A DNA stretch of 64,000 bases, from contig NZ_OY781925.1 in the NCBI RefSeq assembly GCF_963677305.1, positions 2,754,001-2,818,000 of the forward strand, read 5' to 3'. The DNA comes from an uncultured Holophaga sp. (GTDB lineage: Bacteria > Acidobacteriota > Holophagae > Holophagales > Holophagaceae). Shown in pieces: positions 1 to 8,922 of the stretch. The first letter of the stretch is position 1, and each line of letters begins with the position of its first letter. The notes beneath the pieces were generated by a model that was not told the DNA's origin, searched no databases, and saw only the letters and a program-made list of their open reading frames with translations. The translations under genes and the position numbers were made by a program.

Positions 1-155
1 TCCACACCCAGGCCCTGGAGCCGCTGGGTCACCGCACTCTCCCGGATGTCCGTGCCGGAGACCCGGTAGCCCAGGTTCACCAGCACCTCCGCGATGCCGG
101 ACATGCCGATACCGCCGATGCCGACGAAGTGGATGTGCTGAATCTTTCCGAACAC
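1..155 (-). CDS. murC: UDP-N-acetylmuramate--L-alanine ligase, N-terminal part only
   Basis: The first 51 codons of a gene that runs off the left edge. MurC adds L-alanine to UDP-MurNAc in the cytoplasm, the first step of the peptidoglycan stem peptide. The visible N-terminus has the glycine-rich nucleotide-binding loop [19 protein letters not shown], followed by [14 protein letters not shown], which is the classic MurC start. The GTG at 155 is the only start codon in frame after the upstream stop at 183-185, and it places [13 protein letters not shown] at the usual position. An AGGAAG lies about 17 bases upstream, rather far for a ribosome site. It follows the secreted protein gene on the same strand after 27 bases. 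The family call is certain; the exact start is fairly sure. Confidence 0.9.
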   Translation of the reverse strand, partial: MFGKIQHIHFVGIGGIGMSGIAEVLVNLGYRVSGTDIRESAVTQRLQGLGV

Positions 156-182
156 GGAGGCCCCCCGGGTGACTTCCTGAGT

Positions 183-1499
183 CTACTCCAAGCGCGCCGG
201 GGCCGCGGCGGCGGGCTCACCCACCCGCACCCCGGTCACTTCATGAACCGTGTCGAGGGCGCCCTGGACAGGATCCGTCTTTGCCCGCATCCGGGCGGGC
301 GTCACCGGCGCGGAGCTCCTCAGGGGGTGGCGGATGAGGGCCGAGAGCAGCTCCCGGGCGTCCCGCTCGGAAAGCCCCAAGGTCTGCAGACGCGTCACCA
401 GACGATCCTGCTCCGCCCTCAGGGAAGCGGAATCGCCTCCCTCGGCCAGCAGCCCTTCCATGGCGGCCCGATGGGAAGGGTCGGCGACCCAGGCCTGGAG
501 CCGCGAACTCCGGGCCGCGGACTGGGCAGCCCAGGCATCGGTGTGCCGCTTGCGAAGGGCCGCCATTTCCTCCTCCTGGGCCAGCCTCAGCGCACGATCC
601 CCGCGATCCAGATCCGCCACCTCTGCACCATAGGCAGCCAGGGTCCCCAGACCTTCCTCCGAGAGGGCTGGACGCGGTGCCACTTGAGGCGCAGGCCCCA
701 TATCCACAGTCATCCAACGCCCGTCAGCCCTGCCCGGGGCCGGCGCCGAGGCCAGAAGGGCCGCAGGAGGGGCCGCCAGGGACTGCCAGGTCCAACCCGC
801 CACGGGCAGGAGCACCCCATCCACCCCGGCGTGATAACCCGCCTTGGCTGCGGGCCATGCGGCCCCCACCACAGGCACCACGGTGGCCCCGGCGGTGCCC
901 ACCCCAGCCCCCGCCACCCCCAGGGGCAGACGCAACAGACTCTCGAAGCTCGCACTGAGGACGGCCCAGGGATAGGCCAAGGGCCATCCGAAGGTCTTCC
1001 GGCCCACTCGGGACCGGGCGAGGGCGAAGTTCCCCCTCCAGGCCCGACCCGTCCCCAGCACCCCGAAGTCCCAGAAGGCATCCTCCCAGCCCCACTGGAA
1101 AGTGGATTTGGAAGCCCGCCCCAACCGCTTCCAGGTGCGGGCCTGCCCATATTCCGCGAGATCAGACCCCGCGAGGGACCATCCTCGCTCCCCGTGCTCC
1201 AGGGGGGCCACGTAACCCGGCAGGATGCGCACATTGTAGTGCCGCCCCTGGCTGTCGGTCATCTCGCCCCTCCAGAGCAGGTCCCCCCGCTGGGCCCAGG
1301 TGGCCCAGCCGCTGTCCTCGGCTTTGGGATCCGCAGGGCGGGCCACCACCGTCACCCCCTCCTGGGGCAGCTGAGCCACCAGATAACCACCCACCACGCT
1401 GAAGCTGGGTGCAGGCGCATGAGCCTCCGGGGCCTGGGCCATGAGGGGCGCAGCGGCCACCAGGGCGGCGGGGAACAATAGGGCAAAGCAACGACTCAT
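183..1499 (-). CDS. Secreted protein of unknown function
   Basis: A 438-residue protein that I do not recognise. It starts with a clear signal peptide (MSRCFALLFPAALVAAAPLMAQA), so it is exported. The middle is rich in Trp and Gly. Residues about 170-260 contain Ala/Gly/Val-rich hydrophobic stretches (LPLGVAGAGVGTAGATVVPV and similar) that could insert in or lie on a membrane. The C-terminal third is Arg/Glu/Ala-rich and probably helical, with a possible coiled coil at about 300-380. Position directly upstream of murC suggests an envelope role, but that is only context. Codon use is typical of the backbone and the reading frame is intact. The start is supported by the signal peptide and by GGAGCC-type sequence just upstream. 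Confidence 0.7.
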   Translation of the reverse strand: MSRCFALLFPAALVAAAPLMAQAPEAHAPAPSFSVVGGYLVAQLPQEGVTVVARPADPKAEDSGWATWAQRGDLLWRGEMTDSQGRHYNVRILPGYVAPLEHGERGWSLAGSDLAEYGQARTWKRLGRASKSTFQWGWEDAFWDFGVLGTGRAWRGNFALARSRVGRKTFGWPLAYPWAVLSASFESLLRLPLGVAGAGVGTAGATVVPVVGAAWPAAKAGYHAGVDGVLLPVAGWTWQSLAAPPAALLASAPAPGRADGRWMTVDMGPAPQVAPRPALSEEGLGTLAAYGAEVADLDRGDRALRLAQEEEMAALRKRHTDAWAAQSAARSSRLQAWVADPSHRAAMEGLLAEGGDSASLRAEQDRLVTRLQTLGLSERDARELLSALIRHPLRSSAPVTPARMRAKTDPVQGALDTVHEVTGVRVGEPAAAAPARLE

Positions 1500-1598
1500 G
1501 GAGGCTCCTCAGTTCGAGGATGATGCGCGGAATCCATCCGGTGACACAAGCGTTGCACCGGGGGGGTATCCTTTCCCCCTCACGCTTCGAGGTCCACC

Positions 1599-2504
1599 GT
1601 GCAGCCTGACCGCTACAAAGTCGCCCTGATCCAGATGTCCATGTCCTCCCAGCCGGAGGAGAACCTGGCCAAGGCCCTGGCCTTCATCGGAGAGGCCGCC
1701 GCCAAGGGCGCCCAGGTGGTCTGCCTTCCAGAACTCTTCCAGACTCAGTATTTCTGCCAGCGGGAGGACGCCGCCCTCTTCGATCTGGCCGAGCCCATCC
1801 CGGGCGACACCAGCCGCCAGCTGGGCGAAGCCGCCAAGCGCCACGGCGTGGCCCTGGTGAGTTCCCTCTTCGAGCGCCGGGCCGCCGGGCTCTATCACAA
1901 CACCGCCGTCATCCACGACGCCGACGGCGAGCAGCTGGGCATCTACCGCAAGATGCACATCCCCGACGACCCCCTCTTCTACGAGAAGTTCTACTTCACT
2001 CCGGGGGACCTGGGCTACCAGGCCTTCGACACCCGCCACGGCCGCATCGCCACCCTCATCTGCTGGGACCAGTGGTACCCCGAGGGCGCCCGTCTCACGG
2101 CCATGCAGGGCCCCAGCATCCTCTTCTACCCCACCGCCATCGGCTGGCACCCGGCGGAGAAGGCCGAGTTCGGGGTGGCCCAGCACGACGCCTGGCGCAC
2201 CGTGCAGCGGGGCCACGCCGTGGCCAATGGCATCTTCGTGGGGGCTGTGAACCGCGTGGGCTTCGAGACCGGCGACATCCGGGGCGACAGGGCCAAGGAG
2301 GGCCAGGGGCTGGAGTTCTGGGGTGGTTCCTTCCTGGCGGACCCCTTCGGGCGGATTCTGGTGGAGGGCAGCCACGACCGGGAGGAGATCCTCATCGGCG
2401 AGGTGGACCTGCGCCTGCTGGAGGACACCCGCCGCAACTGGCCCTTCTTCCGCGACCGCCGCATCGACTCCTTCGGCGGCCTCACCCGCCGCTTCCTGGA
2501 CTGA
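1599..2504 (+). CDS. aguB: N-carbamoylputrescine amidase
   Basis: Hydrolyses N-carbamoylputrescine to putrescine, CO2 and ammonia in the cytoplasm, the last step of the agmatine route to putrescine. The 301-residue length matches the nitrilase-superfamily AguB family. The catalytic triad is visible: Glu in CLPELFQTQYF (about residue 46), Lys in YRKMHIPDDP (about 120) and Cys in LICWDQWYPEGAR (about 157). IPDDPLFYEKFYFTPGD is a strong AguB-type signature. Translation starts at GTG 1599 with GAGGT six bases upstream. aguA follows after 8 bases, so the two genes form an operon encoding consecutive steps. The alternative of a generic nitrilase is made unlikely by that neighbour. Confidence 0.93.
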   Translation: MQPDRYKVALIQMSMSSQPEENLAKALAFIGEAAAKGAQVVCLPELFQTQYFCQREDAALFDLAEPIPGDTSRQLGEAAKRHGVALVSSLFERRAAGLYHNTAVIHDADGEQLGIYRKMHIPDDPLFYEKFYFTPGDLGYQAFDTRHGRIATLICWDQWYPEGARLTAMQGPSILFYPTAIGWHPAEKAEFGVAQHDAWRTVQRGHAVANGIFVGAVNRVGFETGDIRGDRAKEGQGLEFWGGSFLADPFGRILVEGSHDREEILIGEVDLRLLEDTRRNWPFFRDRRIDSFGGLTRRFLD

Positions 2505-2512
2505 GGCCCGCC

Positions 2513-3541
2513 ATGCGCCGCATGCCCGCCGAATGGGAACCCCACGCCGCCACCTGGCTGGCCTGGCCCCACAATGCCCAGGACTGGCCCGGCAAGTTCG
2601 CCGCCATCCAGTGGGTTTACGCCGACATCATCCGCCACCTCTCCAGGCGTGAGCGAGTGGAACTCCTGGTGCAGGACGAAGTGGCCGCCGCCAAGGCCCG
2701 CAAGGTCCTGAAGCGGGCCCACGCCCTCAACGACCAGGTGCGCTTGCACACCGTCCCCACCGACCGCATCTGGATGCGCGACTCGGGCTGCTCCTTCGTG
2801 GAGGCAGCCGGAAAGCTTCAGGGCATCTCCTGGCAATTCAATGCCTGGGCCAAGTACCCCGACTGGCAGCGGGACCGGGAGGTCAACGCCGCCATGAACC
2901 GCATCGCGGAAAGCCAGGCCCTCCCGGCCACCCACCGGGGGCTGCCCGTGGTGCTGGAGGGGGGATCCATCGATGTGAACGGCCAGGGCGTACTCCTGAC
3001 CACCGAAGAGTGTCTCCTCAGCGAGGTCCAGCAGCGCAACGCGGGCTTCACCAAGACCGAGTACGAGCAGGTCTTCGCCGAGCACCTGGGCATCCGCAAG
3101 GTCATCTGGCTGGACCGGGGTGTGGAAGGGGATGACACCCATGGCCACGTGGACGACATCACCCGCTTCGTGTCCCCAGACACCATCATCACCGTGGTGG
3201 AGCCGGACCCGGCGGACCCCAACCACGCCCCCCTGGCGGAGAATCTGAGGCGCCTGAAGACCGAGCGGAACCTGGACGGCAGCCCCTTCCGCATCGTGGA
3301 GCTGCCCCTGCCCTCGCCTGTGTCCTTCGAGGGGCGGCGGCTGCCCGCCAGCTACGGCAACTTCTACATCGCCAACGGGTTGGTGCTGGTGCCCACTTTC
3401 AACGACCCCAGGGATCGTCTGGCCCTCAACCTCCTGGCGGACCTCTTCCCGGATCGGGAGGTGGTGGGCATCCACAGCGGTGACTTCATCTGGGGCTTCG
3501 GGGCCATGCACTGCATGACCCAGCAGCAACCCGCCGTCTAA
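2513..3541 (+). CDS. aguA: Agmatine deiminase
   Basis: Converts agmatine to N-carbamoylputrescine and ammonia, supplying the substrate of the preceding AguB. The product is 342 residues, usual for the peptidylarginine-deiminase-like AguA family. Visible family motifs in order are EWEPHAATWLAWPHN at the N-terminus, the substrate-binding WMRDSG, EGGSIDVNG, GDDTHGHVDD and the C-terminal catalytic Cys in GAMHCMTQQQ. ATG 2513 lies 8 bases after the aguB stop, so the two are very likely co-translated. The frame stays open upstream through aguB, but the homologous N-terminus begins at this ATG. Together the pair gives putrescine from decarboxylated arginine; no arginine decarboxylase is in the window. 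Confidence 0.94.
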   Translation: MRRMPAEWEPHAATWLAWPHNAQDWPGKFAAIQWVYADIIRHLSRRERVELLVQDEVAAAKARKVLKRAHALNDQVRLHTVPTDRIWMRDSGCSFVEAAGKLQGISWQFNAWAKYPDWQRDREVNAAMNRIAESQALPATHRGLPVVLEGGSIDVNGQGVLLTTEECLLSEVQQRNAGFTKTEYEQVFAEHLGIRKVIWLDRGVEGDDTHGHVDDITRFVSPDTIITVVEPDPADPNHAPLAENLRRLKTERNLDGSPFRIVELPLPSPVSFEGRRLPASYGNFYIANGLVLVPTFNDPRDRLALNLLADLFPDREVVGIHSGDFIWGFGAMHCMTQQQPAV

Positions 3542-3544
3542 GCG

Positions 3545-4195
3545 TTACTTCACCAGGCTCGCCTTCCGGATCCGGTCGAGCTTCGGGAAGCCCTTGTGCA
3601 GGTAGGCATCGCCTTCCCGCTCCATGCGGTCCTGGTCGGGGCCCTGGCCCATGGGGGCCCCTTCCCCGTATCCGGCGTAGAGCTTCCTGACGACCACGAG
3701 CCCCTCCCCCTCGACCTCGGCGAAGGGGGTGAAGCCCATGGCGTCCAGGCGACGGTTGTCTGCCAGATTGATGAAAAGCTGGGTGGTGCGGGTGTTGGGA
3801 CCAGCCGTGGCGAAGGTGAGGCGACCCTTCAGATTGCCGATGGAGAGCCTGTCGTCCCCAATGTTCGCTCCGCTCCAGGCCCGGGCCACCCCGGGGTCGG
3901 GGTGGATGCCCCACTGAACCACAAAGCCCGGCAGGACCCGGAAGAAGCTGCAGCCATCATAGAAACCGTGGGTGACCAGGTTGTAGAAGCGATCCGCCCC
4001 TTGGGGCGCCCATTCCCGATGCACTTTGACCGTGAAGCTGCCCTGGGTGGTCTCGAAGCGGACCCGGTAGCTGGAGGGTGCCTGCCGCCTGAGCTGCTCC
4101 GGATGGAACAGGGCCGGATCGGCGACACGGGCAGAGAGGGGGACCGGGAGAAGAAGACAGGCCGCACAGGCCAGTCCAGTGAGCAAACGCTTCAT
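3545..4195 (-). CDS. Secreted cyclophilin-type peptidyl-prolyl isomerase
   Basis: Cyclophilins catalyse cis-trans isomerisation of Xaa-Pro bonds. After a signal peptide (MKRLLTGLACAACLLLPVPLSA) the cyclophilin fold starts at about residue 45 with RFETTQGSFTVKVHREWAP. It continues with DRFYNLVTHGFYDGCSFFRVLPGFVVQWG and GRLTFATAGPNTRTTQLFINLADN, which include the usual FxxQxG- and QFF-like active-site strands in variant form (VVQWG, TQLFINL). The signal peptide places it in the periplasm or outside. I chose Met 4195 because it begins the signal peptide; an in-frame ATG 21 bases upstream is possible. It converges on aguA with only 3 bases between stops. Confidence 0.9.
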   Translation of the reverse strand: MKRLLTGLACAACLLLPVPLSARVADPALFHPEQLRRQAPSSYRVRFETTQGSFTVKVHREWAPQGADRFYNLVTHGFYDGCSFFRVLPGFVVQWGIHPDPGVARAWSGANIGDDRLSIGNLKGRLTFATAGPNTRTTQLFINLADNRRLDAMGFTPFAEVEGEGLVVVRKLYAGYGEGAPMGQGPDQDRMEREGDAYLHKGFPKLDRIRKASLVK

Positions 4196-4249
4196 GGCAG
4201 AGACTCCAGCCCCCACTCTAGCCCCATCCGGGCGGGATGGTGAAGGGCT

Positions 4250-4756
4250 TCAGTCCTTGAGCTCCTTCAACAGGGCCAGCACCTGCTGGTCGTGGGTCTG
4301 GGGATCCACCTTGCTGACGATGTCCCGGATGATCCCCTTCCGGTCGATGATGAAGGTCCACCGCTTGGCCCGGGCCATCGTGGGCATGGCGACACCGTAG
4401 GCCTCGATGATCTTGCGCTCCGGGTCCTCCAGAAGGCGGAAGGGCAGACCATGCTGGGCCGCGAAAGCGGCATGGCTGGCGGCATCATCCGCACTCACCC
4501 CCAGTACCTCGGCCCCCGCAGCCTTCAGGCCGGCGTAGCCGTCCCGCAGGGAGCATGCCTCCGCAGTGCATCCGGGGGTTCCGTCCTTGGGATAGAAATA
4601 GAGCACCACCACCTGCTTGCCGCGGTAGTCCGCCAGACGCACCATCTGGCCGGACTGATCCCGGGCCTCAAAGAGGGGAGCAGGCTGTCCAGTGGAGAGT
4701 TCACCAGCCAGCATCAGGGTCGAGCAAAAAAGAGCAGGAACCAGTTTTTGGAGCAT
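4250..4756 (-). CDS. PrxQ/Bcp-type peroxiredoxin, probably exported
   Basis: Thiol peroxidase that reduces hydrogen peroxide and organic hydroperoxides with thioredoxin-like donors. The peroxidatic and resolving cysteines are in GTPGCTAEACSLRD, a C-x4-C spacing typical of the atypical two-Cys PrxQ/Bcp group. The family strands VVVLYFYPKD and GVSADDAASHAAF are also present. The N-terminal MLQKLVPALFCSTLMLAG looks like a signal peptide or membrane anchor, so the enzyme probably acts in the periplasm, unlike most cytoplasmic Bcp. ATG 4756 has AGAGGTG five bases upstream; an earlier in-frame start exists at 4801 but lacks this site and would bury the signal. Confidence 0.9.
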   Translation of the reverse strand: MLQKLVPALFCSTLMLAGELSTGQPAPLFEARDQSGQMVRLADYRGKQVVVLYFYPKDGTPGCTAEACSLRDGYAGLKAAGAEVLGVSADDAASHAAFAAQHGLPFRLLEDPERKIIEAYGVAMPTMARAKRWTFIIDRKGIIRDIVSKVDPQTHDQQVLALLKELKD

Positions 4757-4932
4757 GTTTTTCACCTCTGCCGATATTGGATGCCGATGCGATCGGTTCA
4801 CAACACACCAAAGGTGACAACATCCTCGGCGCCGGTGGGACCAGGAAGCGCCGCGACCCCTTCAGCGTGCTCCATCCCAGCGCAGGACCACCGGTCCCGG
4901 AAGCGCCCCAGGGGTCTCGGGCTCGTGCAGGG

Positions 4933-5679
4933 TCAATCCTGGTCAGCCCAGACCTTCAGGTGCTCCAGGTGCTGCTCCAGGCTGATGGGGGTGTTCGGCT
5001 CGTCATGCTTGATCTTGCCGTCCAGCAGCTTGATGATCCGGTGGGCATGGCGGGCGATGTCCTCTTCGTGGGTCACCAGGATGATGGTGTTCCCCTCCTG
5101 GTAGAGCTGCTCAAAGAGGGCCATGATCTCGACGCTGGTCTTGGAGTCCAGGGCCCCCGTGGGTTCGTCCGCGAGGAGGATCGAAGGGTCGTTCACCAGG
5201 GCCCGGGCGATGGCCACCCGCTGCCGCTGACCGCCAGAGAGCTGGTTGGGCATGTGGTCACTGCGCTGCCCCAGGCCCACATCCCCGAGGGCCTTGGTGG
5301 CCCGGGCGTGGCGTTCCTGGGGTTTGACCCCTGCGTAGATGAGCGGCAGCTCCACATTCTGCAGCGCCGTTGTGCGCGCCAGCAGGTTGAAGGTCTGGAA
5401 GACGAAGCCGATCTCCTCATTGCGGATCTGGGCGAGCTCATCATCAGTCATCTTGGAGACATGCTTGCCGTTCAGCTCGTATTCCCCAGTGGAGGGGGTG
5501 TCCAGACAGCCGATGACGTTCATCATGGTGGACTTCCCCGAGCCGGAAGGGCCCATGATGGCCACGTATTCCCCCCGCTGGATCGAGAGGGAGACCCCAT
5601 CCAGGGCCCGCACCTCCATGTCGCCCATCTGGTAGACCTTGGTGATGTTCTCGAGCCGGATCAGGGGTGCGTCGGTCAT
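4933..5679 (-). CDS. ABC transporter ATP-binding protein, LolD/MacB type
   Basis: A 248-residue cytoplasmic ATPase. All nucleotide-binding motifs are present: Walker [13 protein letters not shown] (about 43-54), Q-loop VFQTFNLL, signature [15 protein letters not shown] (about 146), Walker [13 protein letters not shown] and the H-loop VTHEED. The N-terminal [24 protein letters not shown] is characteristic of the LolD/MacB/FtsE-like subgroup, which works with MacB-type permeases in lipoprotein sorting or peptide and drug export. No permease gene is adjacent; the neighbours are a peroxiredoxin and a small membrane protein, so its partner must lie elsewhere. The C-terminus has about 25 extra residues ([22 protein letters not shown]) beyond the core fold. 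The substrate cannot be told from sequence. Confidence 0.9.
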   Translation of the reverse strand: MTDAPLIRLENITKVYQMGDMEVRALDGVSLSIQRGEYVAIMGPSGSGKSTMMNVIGCLDTPSTGEYELNGKHVSKMTDDELAQIRNEEIGFVFQTFNLLARTTALQNVELPLIYAGVKPQERHARATKALGDVGLGQRSDHMPNQLSGGQRQRVAIARALVNDPSILLADEPTGALDSKTSVEIMALFEQLYQEGNTIILVTHEEDIARHAHRIIKLLDGKIKHDEPNTPISLEQHLEHLKVWADQD

Positions 5680-5772
5680 GGAGGCCTCAGAGGATGCACG
5701 GAGGTTTCGGGCGGAGGAGCCTCCCCGTTTAGGAGGATAGACCGCCGCTTCCCCGAAAGGTGCAACCCGGCA

Positions 5773-6018
5773 TCAGGGATGGGGCTGGGCCAGCACCATG
5801 GGCAGGACCGTCGAGACAATGAGGCAGAGCACCCCCAGGCCCATGAGGATCGCCCCTTTGAGACACTTGCCCGGCTGCCGGAGGACGTAGCCCACGGAGT
5901 CGAAGGGTCCGGATCGGCCTCGCTTCTCCCGGTTCATGACCGTCGTGACCATCTGGTTGCCCAGGGCCAGAAGGGCCAGCCCCACAAAGGAGACAACGAC
6001 GAGGTAGGACATGTCCAT
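5773..6018 (-). CDS. Small two-helix membrane protein, unknown function
   Basis: An 81-residue protein with two predicted membrane segments, about residues 3-24 (LVVVSFVGLALLALGNQMV) and 53-74 (GAILMGLGVLCLIVSTVLPM), joined by a basic loop (MNREKRGRSGPFDSVGYVLRQPGKCLKG). The loop charge suggests it faces the cytoplasm. It lies upstream of the ABC ATPase on the same strand with a 93-base gap, so co-transcription is possible. It is too small to be the missing permease by itself. I recognise no family. The balanced hydrophobicity and basic loop argue for a real gene; a ribosome site is weak (GAGGTCTCCC before the ATG). Confidence 0.6.
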   Translation of the reverse strand: MDMSYLVVVSFVGLALLALGNQMVTTVMNREKRGRSGPFDSVGYVLRQPGKCLKGAILMGLGVLCLIVSTVLPMVLAQPHP

Positions 6019-6192
6019 GGGAGACCTCGGGGGAGCGCGGACCTCGCAGCCGTGCGAGACCTGGATGCAGAAAGGGAGTCTCTACCCTAGCACCCGTGGA
6101 AGCCGCCCCGGGCGTGGAGACGATCACATTCCCCGGGGGCGGCTAGAATAGCCCCTGATGTCCACGGAGCGGGCCGATGTCCGGCGCCCGGG

Positions 6193-7128
6193 ATGTCGTG
6201 GAAGGCCCTCTTGCAGAGCAACATCATCGACCAGGTCATCATCCTCTTCCTCCTGCTGGCCGTGGGCTTCTTCGCCCGCCGCAAGGGCTACATCGACGAG
6301 CGGGTGAACCGGGGCCTTTCGGACCTGCTCCTCAACATCACCATGCCCCTCCTGGTGGTGGTCTCCTTCCTCCGCCCCTATGATCCCACCATGACCGGCA
6401 AGGCCGGGACCATGCTCGCCCTGTCCGTCCTCATGGACATCCTCCTCCTCGTCCTGGGCAAGCTGCTCTTCTTCAAGGCACCCAGGGAGCGGCAGGCCCC
6501 CTGGCGCTTCATCACCGCCTTCTCCAACTGCGGTTTCATGGGCATCCCCCTCCTCGCCGCCCTCTTCCCCGATGTGGGGGTCTTCTACGGAGCGGTCTTC
6601 CAGCTGCCCTTCTGGGTCTTCATGTTCAGCTCGGGCATCACGCTCTTCACCGGGAAGGCGACCCTGAAGGACATGGGCAGGGCCGTCCTCAATCCCATCC
6701 TCCTCGCCACGATCGTGGGCATGCTCCTCTACCTCTGCTCGATCCGCTTCCCGCATCCCCTGACCCAGACCATGACCATGGTGGGGAACATGACCACCCC
6801 CCTCTCCATGATGATCATCGGGGTGATGCTGGCGGAGGTGAAGGCCACCGAGGTCTTCTCGGGCTTCTCCATCTACATGATCAGCTTCGTGCGCCTGCTC
6901 CTGGCCCCGGCCATCACCCTGGGGGTCTGCCGCCTCTGCCATGCCGATCCGGTCATCACCCGGATTCTGGTGCTCATCGAGGCCATGCCCTCGGCCGCCA
7001 CAGTGGCGGTCTTCTCCCAGATCTACGGCGGTGACAACGCCTACAACTCCCGTTGCGTCTTCCTCACCACGGCCCTGAGCCTGGTGACCCTGCCCCTGGT
7101 CGTGCGCTTCCTGCTGCCCCTGGCCTGA
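6193..7128 (+). CDS. AEC-family permease (auxin efflux carrier-like)
   Basis: A 311-residue integral membrane protein of the AEC family. Bacterial members move carboxylates such as malate or malonate, or other small organic anions, in the inner membrane. The sequence contains about ten hydrophobic segments; the first half begins with IIDQVIILFLLLAVGFFARRKGYIDERVNRGLSDLLLNITMPLLV, where the NITMPLL stretch is a hallmark. The second half contains MTTPLSMMIIGVMLAEVKATEVF and EAMPSAATVAVFSQIYGGDNAYNSRCVFLTTALSLVTLP, the typical AEC C-terminal repeat. It is transcribed divergently from the small membrane protein. No transport partner or regulator is adjacent, so the substrate is unknown. The ribosome site before the ATG is not obvious. 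Confidence 0.88.
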   Translation: MSWKALLQSNIIDQVIILFLLLAVGFFARRKGYIDERVNRGLSDLLLNITMPLLVVVSFLRPYDPTMTGKAGTMLALSVLMDILLLVLGKLLFFKAPRERQAPWRFITAFSNCGFMGIPLLAALFPDVGVFYGAVFQLPFWVFMFSSGITLFTGKATLKDMGRAVLNPILLATIVGMLLYLCSIRFPHPLTQTMTMVGNMTTPLSMMIIGVMLAEVKATEVFSGFSIYMISFVRLLLAPAITLGVCRLCHADPVITRILVLIEAMPSAATVAVFSQIYGGDNAYNSRCVFLTTALSLVTLPLVVRFLLPLA

Positions 7129-7335
7129 AGGGACGCAAGCAGCCAGGGAAGGGATGAAAGGCCTTTCCTGGTTATCGGCCTGACTCCGCTTCCGCAGAGT
7201 GGACTGGCATGAGAGCTGGGGCCACGGATGAAAGCCCTGGATCCGCCCGGTGTAAGGTGTCCGTGGCCCGAAATGCGTTCCTGACACCAGACCGGTTCCG
7301 CCACAGCTGAGATTTGCCAATAACCAGGAAGCCTT

Positions 7336-7556
7336 TGTCCGCCGATGAACAGGATGGACGCCGATGGAGCTCGACCCACCCGGGGTGCCTGAGGGCAGGT
7401 TCTGAGAGGGCTGTGGGCCGTGGACGCGCCAGCGCGTCTCAGGCCCACAGCCCTCTCAGAACGCGGTCGGCTCGCCGACCGGCCCCGCTGCGCGGGGCGG
7501 CCCCAGGTACCCCAAGCCTCACCATTCACGCTTTTATCGGCGTGCATCGGCGGATG
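7336..7556. repeat. REP-like structured intergenic repeat
   Basis: The 528-base gap between the AEC permease and the next gene holds no convincing gene but strong structure. A perfect 20-base inverted repeat lies at 7400-7419 and 7442-7461, with a smaller hairpin (GACGCG/CGCGTC, 7423-7438) in its loop. Two more GC hairpins follow at 7464-7481 and 7482-7502. The block is flanked by imperfect inverted copies of TCCGCCGATG...ACGCCGAT near 7340-7367 and 7530-7553. This looks like a dispersed REP or MITE-like element. Only one copy is in the window, so its dispersal is inferred. Confidence 0.6.
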
Positions 7557-7656
7557 AATCCTTTTTTCGACACCCCCCATTCAGCAGCCACCCTGCCCCC
7601 CTCTCCATGAATGGACACGGGGTAAACTATTCCGGTTCCATTCTTCAGGAGAGCGG

Positions 7657-8922
7657 TTGACATCCATCCCCGAAACCCAGCAGCTCCGCAGCGCCCGCAA
7701 GCGTTTCGCCGCCATGGCAGGCGCGTATTTCCTCGGGACCTTCAACGACAACTTCTTCAAGCAGGCGGTCATGCTGCTGGCCATCACCCTAGGGCGCAAG
7801 TCCTTCCAGGGGATGGTGAGCGCCGCCTTCACCATCCCCTTCCTCCTCTTCGCCGCCCCGGCCGGCTGGTTCGCAGACCGCTACCCCAAGCGCCGGATCG
7901 TCATCGCCGCCAAGGTCGTCGAGCTCTTGGGCGCCCTGGTGGGAGCCTATGGCATCCTCTCCGGCAATCTCTGGATCATGGTGGGCATGGTGGGCCTCAT
8001 GGGCATCCAGTCCACCTTCTTCAGCCCGGCCCTGAACGGCTCCATCCCCGAACTCTACCCCCCCAGCCATGTGACCCAGGCCAATGCGGTGCTCCGGATG
8101 ATCGTGAGCATCGGCATCCTGGTGGGCATCACCCTCTCGGGCTTCGTGCTGGACCTCAAAGGCACTCCCATCCTGGGCGCCCCCCACGGCCACGCCATGC
8201 TGGGGGTCGCCGTGGTGACCCTCGGCATCCTGGGCCTGGCCGTCAGCCTGGGCATCCCCCAGCGCCCCGCTGCGGACCCCGCCCGCCCATTCCCCTGGAG
8301 CGGCCCCCTGGAGACCTTCCGGGAGCTGCGCCGCATCTGGGAGGACCGCCAGCTCGGACGCATCCTGGTGGCCGATGTCTTCATCTGGTCCGCCGGGGTC
8401 TTCCAGCTGCTGGTCATCAACACCCTCGGCAAGGAGCAGTTCGCCCTGGGCGACAGCCGGACCTCCCTCCTCGTGGCAGCCCAACTCCTGGGCCTGGCCT
8501 TTGGTGGGCTCCTCTCCGCCCGCTTCGCCAAGGGCGCGCGCTGGTTCAAGGTGCTGGTGCCCGCAGGAATCGCCATGGGCCTTGCCATGCTCCTTCTGGC
8601 CCTGGTCCCGACCCTGCCCCGGAGCCTCCAGGTGGGCTCTCTCTACACCCTCATCGCCCTGGCAGGGGCGGGTGGGGGCCTCTTCATGATCCCCTGCGAG
8701 AGCTTCCTGCAGGTGCGCCCGGCTCCCGAGCGCAAGGGCGCCGTGTGGGCCAGCGCCAACTTCGCCGCCTTCCTGGGCATGTCCGTGGTGAGCGTCGCCT
8801 ACATCGCCCTGCCCTTCCTGAGCCGCCTGAAGCCCACCCTGGCCTATGGCGGCCTGGGAGTGGTCTCCCTCCTCTTCACCCTCTGGCTCGCCGGCGAGTT
8901 CCGGGGAAAGGCCTGGGCATGA
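7657..8922 (+). CDS. MFS transporter, lysophospholipid transporter (LplT)-like
   Basis: A 421-residue major-facilitator protein with about twelve membrane segments. The N-terminal FAAMAGAYFLGTFNDNFFKQAVMLLAI is typical of the LplT branch, which flips lysophospholipids across the inner membrane for re-acylation. The MFS loop 2-3 motif appears as GWFADRYPKRR. The following gene encodes the acyltransferase/acyl-ACP synthetase and overlaps this one by four bases, as in the lplT-aas pair of enterobacteria, which supports the role. Translation appears to start at TTG 7657, with AGGAG about six bases upstream. In some bacteria the two activities are fused in one polypeptide; here they are separate and translationally coupled. 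Confidence 0.85.
   Translation: MTSIPETQQLRSARKRFAAMAGAYFLGTFNDNFFKQAVMLLAITLGRKSFQGMVSAAFTIPFLLFAAPAGWFADRYPKRRIVIAAKVVELLGALVGAYGILSGNLWIMVGMVGLMGIQSTFFSPALNGSIPELYPPSHVTQANAVLRMIVSIGILVGITLSGFVLDLKGTPILGAPHGHAMLGVAVVTLGILGLAVSLGIPQRPAADPARPFPWSGPLETFRELRRIWEDRQLGRILVADVFIWSAGVFQLLVINTLGKEQFALGDSRTSLLVAAQLLGLAFGGLLSARFAKGARWFKVLVPAGIAMGLAMLLLALVPTLPRSLQVGSLYTLIALAGAGGGLFMIPCESFLQVRPAPERKGAVWASANFAAFLGMSVVSVAYIALPFLSRLKPTLAYGGLGVVSLLFTLWLAGEFRGKAWA

Noticed and set aside
4555..6090. Long plus-strand frame over the peroxiredoxin and ABC ATPase genes
   Set aside because: Shadow of two well-identified minus-strand genes.
6124..7320. 398-codon minus-strand frame over the AEC permease
   Set aside because: Low-complexity Glu/His/Gly-rich translation, shadow of the permease.
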